A stretch of 64,000 nt of DNA from Curtobacterium flaccumfaciens pv. betae (GCF_026241855.1 NZ_JAPJDC010000001.1:1736001-1800000); one strand, 5' to 3'. Numbered from the stretch's first letter, positions 8,320 through 16,663 are shown. Notes: a model not told the origin generated them from the letters alone. Program-made: numbers and translations.

Positions 8320-9153
8320 TTGAACTCAGTGGGGCATCTGCACGGCTTGCAAAATCGCCTTGCGATCTTGACCTTCGACAGCATGCCGAGCGGCTGGTCG
8401 CGCGCGACGTCGGTCTTCGTGAACGTCGGTGTCTCGTCGCGACTGCAGCGGGCGGTGCTCACCGCGAGCGGGATGACTCTTGACCCTCCCGCCGACCTGG
8501 CGGAGTGGAAAGCTTGGAAGGATCTTCGAGTCTTGATGTCGGACGCGAACCACGGCGCTTGGTTCACGGGGCGGCTCCAGGTCGAGAGCTCGGGAGCCTA
8601 TCGGTTCGATTTCGACTGGGACACTGAGCCGCAGTGGCCGGTCCAGGTCGACCTCGATGGCAACATCGTGCAGTCTGAGCGCGTCGAGACCCAGCAGCTT
8701 CGCGACGATCTGCAGCGGTACCCGCGGGATGCGGAGATCGCGCCGGAGTGGCTCATCCAGCGCCTCGCAGCCAATCCGCTTCGTTTCGTGGACGCGTGGC
8801 AACCAGCGCTCGCGCCGCTGGCAAACAGTGAGAACTGGGTGATCGTTCGAGACATGATCCGCGGCGCCATCCAGGCCGGTAGTGATGACGCCGGCGTCGC
8901 AGTGGAAGCAAATCAGGTTGCTGAGGTCGTCTCCAGCGAACTCGTCGGCTCGACGCGCGTCGGACAGGTCTTGCGCCTCTGCCGGGAGGCGTCCGAGGGC
9001 GGACTGATCGAGTTCAGACCGGGGTCGACTGCGGATGCAGCGGAGTCAACGAGCGCGGCGCCCGACAATGACGAGGTCCTCCGGGTCAATGTCGAGGCCT
9101 TGATGGCTCCGCTAGTAGCTCTTGCCGGGCAGGAACTCCTCAACGCGCGGTGA
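8320..9153 (+). CDS. YezG-family (DUF600) immunity protein, copy 2
   Basis: 277-residue product. The TTG at 8320 is chosen because GGAGG (8306-8310) lies nine bases upstream and homology to copy 3 begins just after it; GTG 8329 is an alternative. Features of the YezG/DUF600 antitoxin family: RLAILTFDSMPSGWSRATSV near the N-terminus, GAWFTGRLQVESSGAYRFDF then D-x-EP in the middle, and QLRDDLQRYPRD before a P-E-W-L motif. A C-terminal extension of ~100 residues follows the family core. YezG proteins neutralise WXG/LXG-linked nucleases. Copy 3 lies 239 bp downstream. No intact toxin partner adjoins it. Confidence 0.65.
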   Translation: MNSVGHLHGLQNRLAILTFDSMPSGWSRATSVFVNVGVSSRLQRAVLTASGMTLDPPADLAEWKAWKDLRVLMSDANHGAWFTGRLQVESSGAYRFDFDWDTEPQWPVQVDLDGNIVQSERVETQQLRDDLQRYPRDAEIAPEWLIQRLAANPLRFVDAWQPALAPLANSENWVIVRDMIRGAIQAGSDDAGVAVEANQVAEVVSSELVGSTRVGQVLRLCREASEGGLIEFRPGSTADAAESTSAAPDNDEVLRVNVEALMAPLVALAGQELLNAR

Positions 9154-9392
9154 ACACCATGATCATCGGCTGGAAGATCCGAACACCTCGGTGTACCTGA
9201 GCCGGGAGATACAGCATGTTGGTTGCGCTGATCGTGGGTCGATATTCTTGATCCACTGGGGACGGGACGGTGTCGAGCACCTGCAACAAGTCCGCGTCGA
9301 GAGCCACGTCTCGCATGAGGCGGCAACAAGGGCCGGAGGCCTCGCCGATTGAGTTCTGCAGCTGAGTCATCGACCAACAGGATGCGCTCGCG
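9154..9392 (+). pseudogene. Toxin/immunity debris between the two YezG-like genes
   Basis: The 239-bp gap shares blocks with the gap at 8046-8319 (GATATTCTTGATCC near 9239; GGAGGCCTCGCCGATT near 9337) but in a different order. It contains a 76-codon open frame (9122-9352) with no recognisable domain. I read it as leftover toxin-tip and intergenic sequence from repeated duplication of immunity cassettes. Confidence 0.45.
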
Positions 9393-10187
9393 ATGCTCAC
9401 GTTCGACCGGCTGGGATCAGGGTGGCAACGTTCGACGAGTGTCTTCGTCAGTCTCGGCGTGACCGCGCGAATCGAGCGGGCCGTCGACACTGGCGTTGCA
9501 GTCATTCACACCTCTCCCGCTGACCTCGCGGAATTCGAGGCGTGGAGTCGACTGCGCGAAGTCATGGCCGAACCAGAACAGGGTGCCTGGTTCACAGGGC
9601 TCCTGCGCCTCGATTCACGTGGTGCTCAGCAGTTCGAGTTCTCCTGGGACGACGAGCCCCGATGGCCACTGTTGATCGACATCGATGGACAGCTCGTGGA
9701 CTCATTGCCGGTGGAGAATTCGGAATTGCGAGAAGACATGGTGATGCATCCGCGGCCTGCGTCTACGACACCACCATGGCTCGTCGAACGTCTCGGCGCA
9801 TCTCCGCTGCACTTCTCCGACAGGTGGGACGCCCGACTCGAGCCGCTCGGGAGCAGCCCGAACTGGTCGATCGTCCGGGAAATGGTCCGTGACACGATCC
9901 AGCTGCTCGGCGATGATCGAGATGCCGTACTGGAACGTGATGTGATCACGGAAGCGGTTTACAGTGAACTGCTCGCATCGACACGGGTGAGTCAGATGAT
10001 GCGCCTACTCCGAGATGCAGCGGCAGCTGGTGTGGTCGACGACCCGGCGCAGCTGAATTCGGACGAGGGTAACCCGTCGCGAGACGCGATCAGCAACGAC
10101 CAAGCGTTCCATCGCAACGTCGTCGTGCTGCTGTCGCTCATCGACCAGCTCGCGGACCAGGAGATCGCCAACGTCGTGAGCTCTTGA
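9393..10187 (+). CDS. YezG-family (DUF600) immunity protein, copy 3
   Basis: 264-residue paralogue of the gene at 8320, with the same core landmarks: LTFDRLGSGWQRSTSVFVSL, GAWFTGLLRLDSRG, an F-x-W-D-D-E-P pattern, ELREDMVMHPRP and P-P-W-L. The start is set at ATG 9393; residues aligning with copy 2 extend about eight codons upstream (to a TGA at 9363) without a standard start codon, so either the protein lost its first residues or an unusual start is used. No Shine-Dalgarno sequence is evident close to 9393. It ends 13 bp before a stranded zinc-ribbon fragment. Confidence 0.6.
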   Translation: MLTFDRLGSGWQRSTSVFVSLGVTARIERAVDTGVAVIHTSPADLAEFEAWSRLREVMAEPEQGAWFTGLLRLDSRGAQQFEFSWDDEPRWPLLIDIDGQLVDSLPVENSELREDMVMHPRPASTTPPWLVERLGASPLHFSDRWDARLEPLGSSPNWSIVREMVRDTIQLLGDDRDAVLERDVITEAVYSELLASTRVSQMMRLLRDAAAAGVVDDPAQLNSDEGNPSRDAISNDQAFHRNVVVLLSLIDQLADQEIANVVSS

Positions 10188-10200
10188 GAGGAGCTCCGGG

Positions 10201-10476
10201 GACCACTCCGATTGTCGCTCCTGCGGCACGCCGTTCCCGGAGGACACGTTCTGGGAGGCCTTCAACCCGTGGCTCGAGGGTCCCGAACCGACGCTCTCCT
10301 GCGGAAACTGCGGGAAGACTGCCCCGATGGGCGATCACGACACGGCCGGGAGCATCGTCGTCAGTCCGCTCTGGATCGTCATGTCGGGCAACGGTTGGTA
10401 CCTCGTCCCGGAACTCCTGGGCGCGCTCCGAACGGACTTCGGCGGTCGCTGGACGTGGGTGAGCCACCACCCGTAG
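10201..10476 (+). pseudogene. 5'-truncated zinc-ribbon protein remnant
   Basis: Frame 10201-10476 reads as convincing protein: CRSCGTPFPEDTFWEAFNPW, then SCGNCGKTAPMGDHDTAG, and a hydrophobic, Trp-rich end (SPLWIVMSGNGWYLVPELLG) ending at TAG 10474. Two CxxC pairs suggest a zinc ribbon. Upstream the frame is closed by TGA 10177 and no ATG, GTG, TTG or CTG occurs between it and the first Cys pair, so the 5' end is missing. It abuts the immunity array and is probably the tail of another island gene lost by recombination. Unrecognised family. Confidence 0.55.
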
Positions 10477-10511
10477 CGGCTTCCCGCGTCCGCGCGCGGC
10501 AGGATGAAGGC

Positions 10512-11168
10512 GTGAACTCGACGACGAGCATCCTCACCAATCTCCGCCCCGTCGGCGGTACCGCCCTCCAGGCCGACCACCCTCGGACCGTGTACCGGGC
10601 GAACACCGAACCGGTGGGACCGGACGCCTACCCGCCCGGTCTCGCGGCGGTGATCGACCTCCGCCGGGTCGACGAGACCGCCGCCGTGCCGCATCCGCTC
10701 GCGGCGTCGCCCGGCTACCGAGGTGTCCCCATGTTCGATCCGTCGTCGGGGCTGGAGTCGGCAGCCGAGGCCATCGCCCTCGAGGACCAGTACATCGACT
10801 GGCTCGACCGGCACCGCACCGGGATCGCCGAAGCACTCCGCGCCGTTGCTGCCACCGACGGTGACGTGTTGGTGTGCTGCTCGGCCGGGAAGGACCGCAC
10901 CGGGATCGTCAGCGCGCTGCTCGCGCGGCACTGGGGCGCGGACATCGACGCGATCGGTGAGGACTACGCCATGAGTGCGGACCGGCTCGTCGACCGCTTC
11001 GCGCGGGAACGCGCAGCGAGCGCCGACCCCGAGGCCACCGCGATCGCGCAACGGTGCGTGCCGGAGATCATGACCACGGTCATCGACCACGTCGAGCGTC
11101 GCTGGGGTTCGGTCGATGCGTACCTGCGGGCGATCGGCCTGCAGGACGAAGAGATCGCGCGCCTCTGA
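10512..11168 (+). CDS. Tyrosine-protein phosphatase (Y_phosphatase3 / PtpB type)
   Basis: 218-residue cytosolic phosphatase. The P-loop VLVCCSAGKDRTG matches the CX5R signature with the K-D-R-T-G form typical of PtpB-like dual-specificity enzymes; an early LRPVGGT followed by VYRANTEPVG and VIDLRR is the standard N-terminal layout of this family. GTG 10512 is chosen because AGGATGAAGG precedes it and the product then starts with the family's usual first strand; a longer frame upstream overlaps the zinc-ribbon remnant. Stands alone, closed by a perfect hairpin at 11205-11245. Marks the return to ordinary chromosomal genes. Confidence 0.88.
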   Translation: MNSTTSILTNLRPVGGTALQADHPRTVYRANTEPVGPDAYPPGLAAVIDLRRVDETAAVPHPLAASPGYRGVPMFDPSSGLESAAEAIALEDQYIDWLDRHRTGIAEALRAVAATDGDVLVCCSAGKDRTGIVSALLARHWGADIDAIGEDYAMSADRLVDRFARERAASADPEATAIAQRCVPEIMTTVIDHVERRWGSVDAYLRAIGLQDEEIARL

Positions 11169-11204
11169 TGGCGACGCTGGTCGCGTTCTGGACGTGACCA
11201 CGCA

Positions 11205-11245
11205 CTGGAGGCGCGGTGCGGGTCCGACCCGCACCGCGCCTCCAG
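11205..11245. terminator. Bidirectional hairpin between convergent genes
   Basis: Perfect 19-bp inverted repeat (arms 11205-11223 and 11227-11245, 3-base loop) between the phosphatase (+) and the aldo/keto reductase (-). Its right arm, CCCGCACCGCGCCTCCAG, recurs in the 195-bp array at 62.3-63.2 kb, so it may be both a terminator and a member of a dispersed repeat. Confidence 0.7.
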
Positions 11246-11287
11246 GCAGATGGTCGCGTCAGCGACCCGTTGGTTCCGTCGGCGACG

Positions 11288-12259
11288 TCACCAGGCGTAG
11301 TCCTCCGGCGAGGTCTTGTGCCCCGGGAAGATCTCGTCGAGCCGGTCGAGCGCACGCTGGTCGAGGCGGATGTCGACGGCTCGGACCGCGGACTCCCACT
11401 GCTCCATCGTGCGCGGGCCGGTGATCGGCGCGGTGACGCCGGGCTGGTGCAGCAGCCACGCGAGGGCGAGCTCGCCGGGGGTGTGGCCGAGCTCCTTCGC
11501 GAAGGACTCGTAGGCCTGGAGCTGGTCACGGTGCGCCTCGACGTACTCGGCGCTGCGGCCCGAGAGGCGACGCGAGCCGTTCTCGGTCTTCTCGATGACG
11601 CCGCCGAGGAGCCCGCCCTGCAGCGGGGACCACGGGATCACGCCGAGGCCGTAGTGCCGGGCGGCGGGGAGGACCTCACGCTCGACGTCGCGGACGACGA
11701 GGTTGTAGATCGACTGCTCGCTGACGAGGCCGAGGAAGTTGCGGTGCTTCGCGGCTTCCTGCGCCTGGGCGATGTGCCAGCCGGCGAAGTTCGACGAGCC
11801 GACGTAGAGCACCTTGCCCTGCGCGACCGCGAGTTCCATGGCCTGCCAGATCTCGTCCCAGGGGGTGTCCCGGTCGACGTGGTGCATCTGGTACAGGTCG
11901 ATGTGGTCGGTCTGCAGGCGGCGCAGCGAGGCGTCGAGCGACTGGCGGATGTTGTACGCCGAGAGCTTGCCGCCGTTCGGCCAGTCGATCATCTCGCCGT
12001 AGACCTTGGTGGCGAGGACCGTCTTCTCGCGACGTCCGCCGCCCTTGGCGAACCAGCGGCCGATGATCTCCTCGGTGGCGCCCTTGCCCACCGAGCCGCC
12101 GTAGCCGTTGGCGGTGTCGAAGAAGTTGACGCCGAGCTCGTGGGCCCGGTCCATGATCGCGTGCGAGTCGTCCTCGCTGGTCTCCGGGCCGAAGTTCATC
12201 GTGCCGAGCACGGCGCGCGAGACCGACAGCCCTGTCCGTCCGAGGTGTGTGTAGTCCAT
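11288..12259 (-). CDS. Aldo/keto reductase
   Basis: 323-residue NADPH-dependent oxidoreductase of the AKR superfamily (TIM barrel). The catalytic tetrad is visible: Asp and Tyr in FFDTANGYGG, Lys in VLATKVYG, His in LYQMHHVD. The segment GKVLYVGSSNFAGWHIAQAQ and the late YNLVVRDVEREVLPAARHYG fit the Kvbeta/AKR subgroup that includes general-stress reductases. Single-gene unit, convergent with the phosphatase and divergent from the ChaB-like gene at 12359. Substrate cannot be deduced. Confidence 0.93.
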   Translation of the reverse strand: MDYTHLGRTGLSVSRAVLGTMNFGPETSEDDSHAIMDRAHELGVNFFDTANGYGGSVGKGATEEIIGRWFAKGGGRREKTVLATKVYGEMIDWPNGGKLSAYNIRQSLDASLRRLQTDHIDLYQMHHVDRDTPWDEIWQAMELAVAQGKVLYVGSSNFAGWHIAQAQEAAKHRNFLGLVSEQSIYNLVVRDVEREVLPAARHYGLGVIPWSPLQGGLLGGVIEKTENGSRRLSGRSAEYVEAHRDQLQAYESFAKELGHTPGELALAWLLHQPGVTAPITGPRTMEQWESAVRAVDIRLDQRALDRLDEIFPGHKTSPEDYAW

Positions 12260-12358
12260 GAGACGGGTCTACTCGTGACGCGCTGCGGGCGCCAGGCCCT
12301 GGGAGTACCGGTCGAGGGGTGGGGAGTAGTCAGGGGGTACCACTCGAGAGGAGCAGCC

Positions 12359-12766
12359 ATGCCAGCCAAGGACGAGATCCCCAGCACCCTGCAGCGGTCA
12401 CCGGAGCACGCGCAGGAGGTCTTCGAGAAGACACTGGACTCGGCGAACGAGACCTACGGCCCGGGCGAGCGGGCGCACCGCACGGCGTTCGCCGCCGTGA
12501 AGCACGAGTACGAGAAGGTCGGCGACCACTGGGAGGAGAAGGAGTCCTCCGGGCCGTCCGACTCCGGCGCCGCTGGCTCCCGCGGTTCCGGTTCGCGTTC
12601 TTCGGGGAAGACCGAGGGCGGCGTCGACGCGAACGCCTCGAAGGCGCATCTGATGGACGTCGCGAAGCGACTCGACGTCAGCGGTCGCTCGAAGATGACC
12701 AAGGACGAGCTGGTCGAGGCGATCGGCAAGGCGAACGACCGCGCGACCGCAGCGGCGCGGAAGTGA
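12359..12766 (+). CDS. ChaB-like protein with C-terminal Rho_N/SAP-type domain
   Basis: 135 residues. The N-terminal 60 match ChaB: MPAKDEIPSTLQRSPEHAQE opening, then AHRTAFAAVKHEYEKVGDHW. A Ser/Gly-rich linker (about 63-85) joins it to a short helix-turn-helix of Rho_N/SAP type (AHLMDVAKRLDVSGRSKMTK-like, then DELVEAI). ATG 12359 has GAGAGGAG upstream. ChaB was named for cation transport regulation in E. coli, but in actinobacteria this arrangement is widespread and its role is unclear; the Rho_N-type end suggests nucleic-acid contact. Divergent from the aldo/keto reductase. Confidence 0.85.
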   Translation: MPAKDEIPSTLQRSPEHAQEVFEKTLDSANETYGPGERAHRTAFAAVKHEYEKVGDHWEEKESSGPSDSGAAGSRGSGSRSSGKTEGGVDANASKAHLMDVAKRLDVSGRSKMTKDELVEAIGKANDRATAAARK

Positions 12767-12826
12767 CCGCGGGTGCGGGGCTCTCCATTCCCCGGTCGGC
12801 ATGCGGCGGTGGAGTGAGGGGGTAAC

Positions 12827-13804
12827 GTGCCGACGATGAACATCCCAGCACTCCGCGGCAGCCGCATCCTCGGGTTCGGCCACCACCAGCCCGAACGCGT
12901 CCTGACCAACGACGAGCTGTCGACGATGGTCGACACGAACGACGAGTGGATCCGCACCCGCACCGGGATCCAGACGCGTCGGATCGCCGGGCCCGACGAC
13001 ACCGTGACGTCGATGGCGATCGAGGCCGGACGTCGTGCCCTCGCCGACGCCGGGGTGTCACCCTCGGCCGTCGGACTCGTCATCGTCGCCTCCACCACCC
13101 ACCAGGACCGCGCGCCGTACACGGCAGGTCGGGTCGCCGCCGCTCTCGGCATGACGAACGGCCCGGCGCCGATCGACATCAACACCGCGTGCAGCGGTTT
13201 CGAGTACGCGCTCGGGCTCGCCGACCAGTCCATCCGCACCGGTTCGGCCGACGTCGCGCTCGTCATCGGGTCCGAGGTGCTGTCCGGCATCGCCGACTGG
13301 ACCGACCGGTCGACGTGCGTACTCGTCGGTGACGGGGCCGGTGCCGCCGTGCTCGGGGTCGCCGAGACGCCCGAGATCGGCCCGGTGTCATGGGGGAGCG
13401 TGCCGCACTTGCTCGACGCCGTCCGTGTCGAGGGGTCGCCCGGGCGGTTCAACCAGGAGGGCCGCTCGATCTACCGGTGGGCGATCACCGAGGCCGAGGG
13501 GCACGCCCGCAAGGTCGTCGAGGCCGCCGGGCTCTCGATGGACGACATCGAGGTGTTCGCGTTCCACCAGGCGAACCTGCGGATCATCGAGCCGCTCGTG
13601 ACCGCGCTCGGTGGGGAGTCGAAGTTCGTCATCCGCGACGTCGTCGAGTCCGGGAACACCTCGGCCGCGAGTGTGCCGCTCGGGCTGTCGAAGGCGTGGG
13701 AGCGTGGCGACCTGCCGGAGGGGGTGCCGGCGCTGCTGTTCGGGTTCGGTGGTGGGTTCGCCCACGCCGGGCAGGTCGTGACGACGCCGGTGCGGTCCTT
13801 CTGA
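12827..13804 (+). CDS. fabH: 3-oxoacyl-ACP synthase III (KAS III)
   Basis: 325-residue condensing enzyme that starts fatty-acid chains from acyl-CoA and malonyl-ACP. The Cys-His-Asn triad is present: INTACSGFEYA (Cys), FAFHQANLRI (His), ESGNTSAASVPL (Asn). The N-terminal NDELSTMVDTNDEWIRTRTG and the C-terminal FGFGGGFAHAGQV are canonical. GTG 12827 has GAGGGGG upstream. It stands alone rather than in a fabD-acpP-fabF cluster, so it may be a second KAS III feeding a branched-chain or accessory product. A hairpin follows at 13822. Confidence 0.93.
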   Translation: MPTMNIPALRGSRILGFGHHQPERVLTNDELSTMVDTNDEWIRTRTGIQTRRIAGPDDTVTSMAIEAGRRALADAGVSPSAVGLVIVASTTHQDRAPYTAGRVAAALGMTNGPAPIDINTACSGFEYALGLADQSIRTGSADVALVIGSEVLSGIADWTDRSTCVLVGDGAGAAVLGVAETPEIGPVSWGSVPHLLDAVRVEGSPGRFNQEGRSIYRWAITEAEGHARKVVEAAGLSMDDIEVFAFHQANLRIIEPLVTALGGESKFVIRDVVESGNTSAASVPLGLSKAWERGDLPEGVPALLFGFGGGFAHAGQVVTTPVRSF

Positions 13805-13821
13805 GGCGCAGTTGCACGAAC

Positions 13822-13858
13822 GGCCCGGGCTCGGCTGCTGAGCATCCGTGCCCGGGCC
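13822..13858. terminator. Hairpin between convergent fabH and the hypothetical gene
   Basis: Arms GGCCCGGGC (13822-13830) and GCCCGGGCC (13850-13858) with a 19-base loop lie in the 94-bp gap between convergent genes, a plausible two-way terminator. Confidence 0.5.
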
Positions 13859-13898
13859 CTGCTCGGTCGTCGCGCCGGGCCGTTCTCGGTCGTCCTGG

Positions 13899-14771
13899 CT
13901 AACGCTTCGAGCGGGGGTCGTCCTGGCCCGGCTCGGTCCAGAGGTCCTGGTCCTTGCCCGCGCCGCGCTTCCACGGCAGGGCACGCCGGGTCTTCTCGGC
14001 AGTCGGTGTGACCGTCAGCACGATCGGGAACTCCGCCGGCGGCATGCCGAACCCCGTCCGCGACGCCTGGATCACCTTGCGGCCCAGGGCGTGGTTCCCG
14101 AGACCGCCGACGGCCGCTCCGATGCCGAACGGGAGCGCGCGGCCGAGGACCGAACCGCCCTGCCGGATGGCGAAGCGCTTGATGAACTGGTCACGGACCT
14201 GTCCGCCGATGCCGTTGACGACCTGCTTCGGCAGCGAGGACGTCACCATCTCGCCCCAGAACGCGGTCCGGGCCTGACCGCCGGCGGCCTGTCCGGCGAG
14301 CTGCTTGATGAGCTGCGTGCCCGGTGCGCCGAGGATCATCGCCATCACCAGGGTGCGGGCGCGCTCCGGGTCGTCCAGTGCGATGCCGTGGACCTCGGTC
14401 ACCGACTGTGCGAACAGGGCGGTGGTCTCGAGGAACCCGACCGTCTCGGCGCCGCTCAGTCCGAGCGCAGCTGCCATCCCGACCCCGGGGATCACCGCAC
14501 TCGCACCGACCGCGGCACCGCCGGTCGTGACGGCGGCAAGGTACTGCCGCTCGAGGATCTGGATCACCTCGGCGGGGGTCGCGTCGGGCTTGCGGCGACG
14601 GATCGCGTTGACGTGCGCGACCACGACAGGACGCTGCACGCTGATGACCCGATCGAGCCACTTGGCCCAGCCCGAGGGCTGGACCTGCTGCGTTCGGGGG
14701 TCGGAAGAGGTGGGGGAGACCGGTGCGGTCGGCAGGGGCACGATCGACTGGTCCTTCGGGGCACGGGCCAT
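13899..14771 (-). CDS. Conserved hypothetical protein with Gly/Ala-rich hydrophobic core
   Basis: 290 residues, not recognised to family. It opens with a Pro/Ser-rich head (about 40 residues) followed by SVQRPVVVAHVNAIRRRKPD and a helical, glycine-rich core with weakly hydrophobic stretches (TTGGAAVGASAVIPGVGMAA and LGRALPFGIGAAVGGLGNHA) resembling the membrane-inserting loops of EcsC-like proteins. The tail is basic and acidic mixed. Divergent from the gene at 14810 across 38 bp, so the two promoters must be compact. A membrane-associated role is possible; function unknown. Confidence 0.75.
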   Translation of the reverse strand: MARAPKDQSIVPLPTAPVSPTSSDPRTQQVQPSGWAKWLDRVISVQRPVVVAHVNAIRRRKPDATPAEVIQILERQYLAAVTTGGAAVGASAVIPGVGMAAALGLSGAETVGFLETTALFAQSVTEVHGIALDDPERARTLVMAMILGAPGTQLIKQLAGQAAGGQARTAFWGEMVTSSLPKQVVNGIGGQVRDQFIKRFAIRQGGSVLGRALPFGIGAAVGGLGNHALGRKVIQASRTGFGMPPAEFPIVLTVTPTAEKTRRALPWKRGAGKDQDLWTEPGQDDPRSKR

Positions 14772-14809
14772 GCGTTCACCGTACGCCGGGCACGTGAGAG
14801 GCTCGCTGG

Positions 14810-15457
14810 GTGGACACCGATCCGGAGCAGGGACCCCTCGACGCCGCCCGTCGTGCGGCCGGGTTCCTGACCGTCCGGCAGGTGGCCGCCCTCGCGCCCG
14901 AGGTCCGGGTGCTCGATCCCGCGTCCGTCCTGATCGGGGTGGGCGTGTCGGTCCTGCCCGGCGTGGAGCTGTACCCGTCCACGACGCTCGAGACCCGTCA
15001 CGGTGGGGTGATCACGCTGGCCGCCGGTGCCCGCCTGGGCCCCGGACCCGTGACCGTCGTCGCGTCGGCGTCGGCCGTGCACATCGGCGAGGATGCCGAA
15101 CTCGGCCCGGGCCCGGTGACCATCGTGGCTGACGGGTCGGACGTCGTCATCGGTGGTCGGGCTCGCCTGACGGCCGGGTGTCTCGTCGAGGGGCCGGCGC
15201 GGATCGGCGAGGGCGCGCAGGTGCTCGGAGCGGTTTCCGTGCGCGACGTCGAGCTCGAGGACGGCGGCGACCACCGCGAACCCGACCCGGACCACCGCGG
15301 CGGGGTGGTCAAGGGCACCGGGCCGGTCCGTGGTGTGCGCGTGGGACTCGGTGAGGTCGTCGTCGGTGGGGTGGCGCACGCCGGTGAAGCGTCTGATCGG
15401 CCGAGGATCGAGCGTCAGCGCACGTACCACCCGGACGCGCCGCGTCGTCCGCGCTGA
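14810..15457 (+). CDS. Putative left-handed beta-helix (hexapeptide-like) protein
   Basis: 215 residues from GTG 14810. Between about residues 35 and 145 a short-period pattern of Val/Ile-Gly repeats appears (VLIGVGVSVLPG, VITLAAGARLGPGPVTVVA, VHIGEDAELGPGPVTIVA, VVIGGRARLTAG), typical of trimeric LpxA-like hexapeptide folds; the remaining sequence is charged and low in complexity. Many such proteins are acyl- or nucleotidyltransferases, but no catalytic histidine is evident, so an enzymatic role is doubtful. Convergent with the gene at 15475 across 17 bp. Confidence 0.65.
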   Translation: MDTDPEQGPLDAARRAAGFLTVRQVAALAPEVRVLDPASVLIGVGVSVLPGVELYPSTTLETRHGGVITLAAGARLGPGPVTVVASASAVHIGEDAELGPGPVTIVADGSDVVIGGRARLTAGCLVEGPARIGEGAQVLGAVSVRDVELEDGGDHREPDPDHRGGVVKGTGPVRGVRVGLGEVVVGGVAHAGEASDRPRIERQRTYHPDAPRRPR

Positions 15458-15474
15458 TCGTCGAACACGCAGCC

Positions 15475-16437
15475 TCAGCACGGCACACCCGCGCGCCGGA
15501 GGGCAGCCCGCACCCGGTCGGGCTGCATCAGGTCGGACCACGAGAGCCGGACGACCACACGGACCTCGGGGAACGACCGGATGAAGTCCTCACGACGTTT
15601 CTCGCGCCAGTGCGCGTCTGCGGTGGATCGCCCGTCGAGCAGCGCCGGGTCCTCGTACTTCGCGCGGCCGTCGACCTCGACCACGACGCCCTGGTCGGGG
15701 AACCAGAAGTCCACGATCGCCGTGGCCGATCCGGCCCGGGCGAACACGTGCTGCTGCACCGGCTCCGGCACCCCGATCTCGCGGAAGCGCACGCGGCACA
15801 CTGACTCCGCCGGTGACCCCGACAGCGCCGAACTCATCCCCACGGCGATCCCCGCCTTGTCGTGGCCCGTGGGCCCCGTCGCGGCGAGTTCGTCGAGCAG
15901 GACCTCGGGCAGGAGATGCCGATCGTGGAGCGCCTGGTCGATCATCGGCAGCGCGAACTCGAGGGTGGATGAACCCGCGATGTCGACGAGGGTCCGTGCC
16001 AATGACGTGACGGGCGCTCCGTCGATCTCCGCGGGGGTGGTCGCGGGCAGGCCGGCCCACCGCGCGTCCGGCGTCGGCTCGCGGACGAGCGGTCCGGGAT
16101 GGAGCCGCAGATGTGCTGACGTGTCGGAGCGTTCGCGGCGCGGATCGACCACGTCGACCTTCGCCGGAGGGGCATGGACGAAGGGGAGTCCGTGCACGGC
16201 AGCCGCAGCCGAGCGCGCGAAGGCCCTCGGCGCGTGGATCATCGGCGCGGTTGCGCGCACCAGGAGCAACAGGTGGTCCTCGGGCCGGAGTCCGACGACC
16301 GACGACGGGGAGACCAGGACCCCCGGACGTACCGCGACCAACTCGCCCCGACGGACCCGGCGTTGCAGTGCCCGGCGTTCGGCGCTGGGCTTGCCGGTCG
16401 TGCGGATGAGGGGGATGGTGCGTGCGCGGTCGTCCAT
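15475..16437 (-). CDS. AbiEi-like N-terminus with DUF559/Vsr-like endonuclease-fold C-terminus
   Basis: 320 residues. The N-terminal ~60 (RALQRRVRRGELVAVRPGVL) resemble the winged-helix head of AbiEi-type antitoxin proteins common in Microbacteriaceae. The C-terminal ~90 contain IVDFWFPDQGVVVEVDGRAK with D-x-x-F-P and E-V-D-G-x-x-K, the layout of DUF559/Vsr-like PD-(D/E)XK folds, followed by REKRREDFIRSF. Such proteins occur in tens of copies per genome in this family and their role is unknown; toxin-antitoxin or nuclease functions have been suggested. No partner gene (AbiEii) adjoins it. Confidence 0.75.
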   Translation of the reverse strand: MDDRARTIPLIRTTGKPSAERRALQRRVRRGELVAVRPGVLVSPSSVVGLRPEDHLLLLVRATAPMIHAPRAFARSAAAAVHGLPFVHAPPAKVDVVDPRRERSDTSAHLRLHPGPLVREPTPDARWAGLPATTPAEIDGAPVTSLARTLVDIAGSSTLEFALPMIDQALHDRHLLPEVLLDELAATGPTGHDKAGIAVGMSSALSGSPAESVCRVRFREIGVPEPVQQHVFARAGSATAIVDFWFPDQGVVVEVDGRAKYEDPALLDGRSTADAHWREKRREDFIRSFPEVRVVVRLSWSDLMQPDRVRAALRRAGVPC

Positions 16438-16542
16438 GGATCAACCATCGATCGCCGGGACCGACCACGGGGCGACGGTGAGCCGATCTGTGGATGACGA
16501 GCCGCGCCTCCAGGCTGTGGAGGGATGAGGCGGAAGCAACTT

Positions 16543-16663
16543 GCGACGATGTCGATGTCGTACGACGGCGACTCTGTCGCTGTCACGCGTGCGCAACAGT
16601 TGCAGACGCGGAGGTGCGACAGCACCGATGTCGTACGACGTCGACAGTGTCGTTCCGCGTCGA
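16543..16663 (+). repeat. 73-bp tandem palindromic repeat, cluster 1
   Basis: Two units start with GCGAC at 16543 and 16616, exactly 73 bp apart; each is a large imperfect palindrome centred on TCGTACGA (16558-16565 and 16631-16638). The second unit is cut short near 16663, just before the end of fliW. The same 73-bp family occurs at 24386-24693. It fills the 252-bp gap downstream of fliW. Confidence 0.8.
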
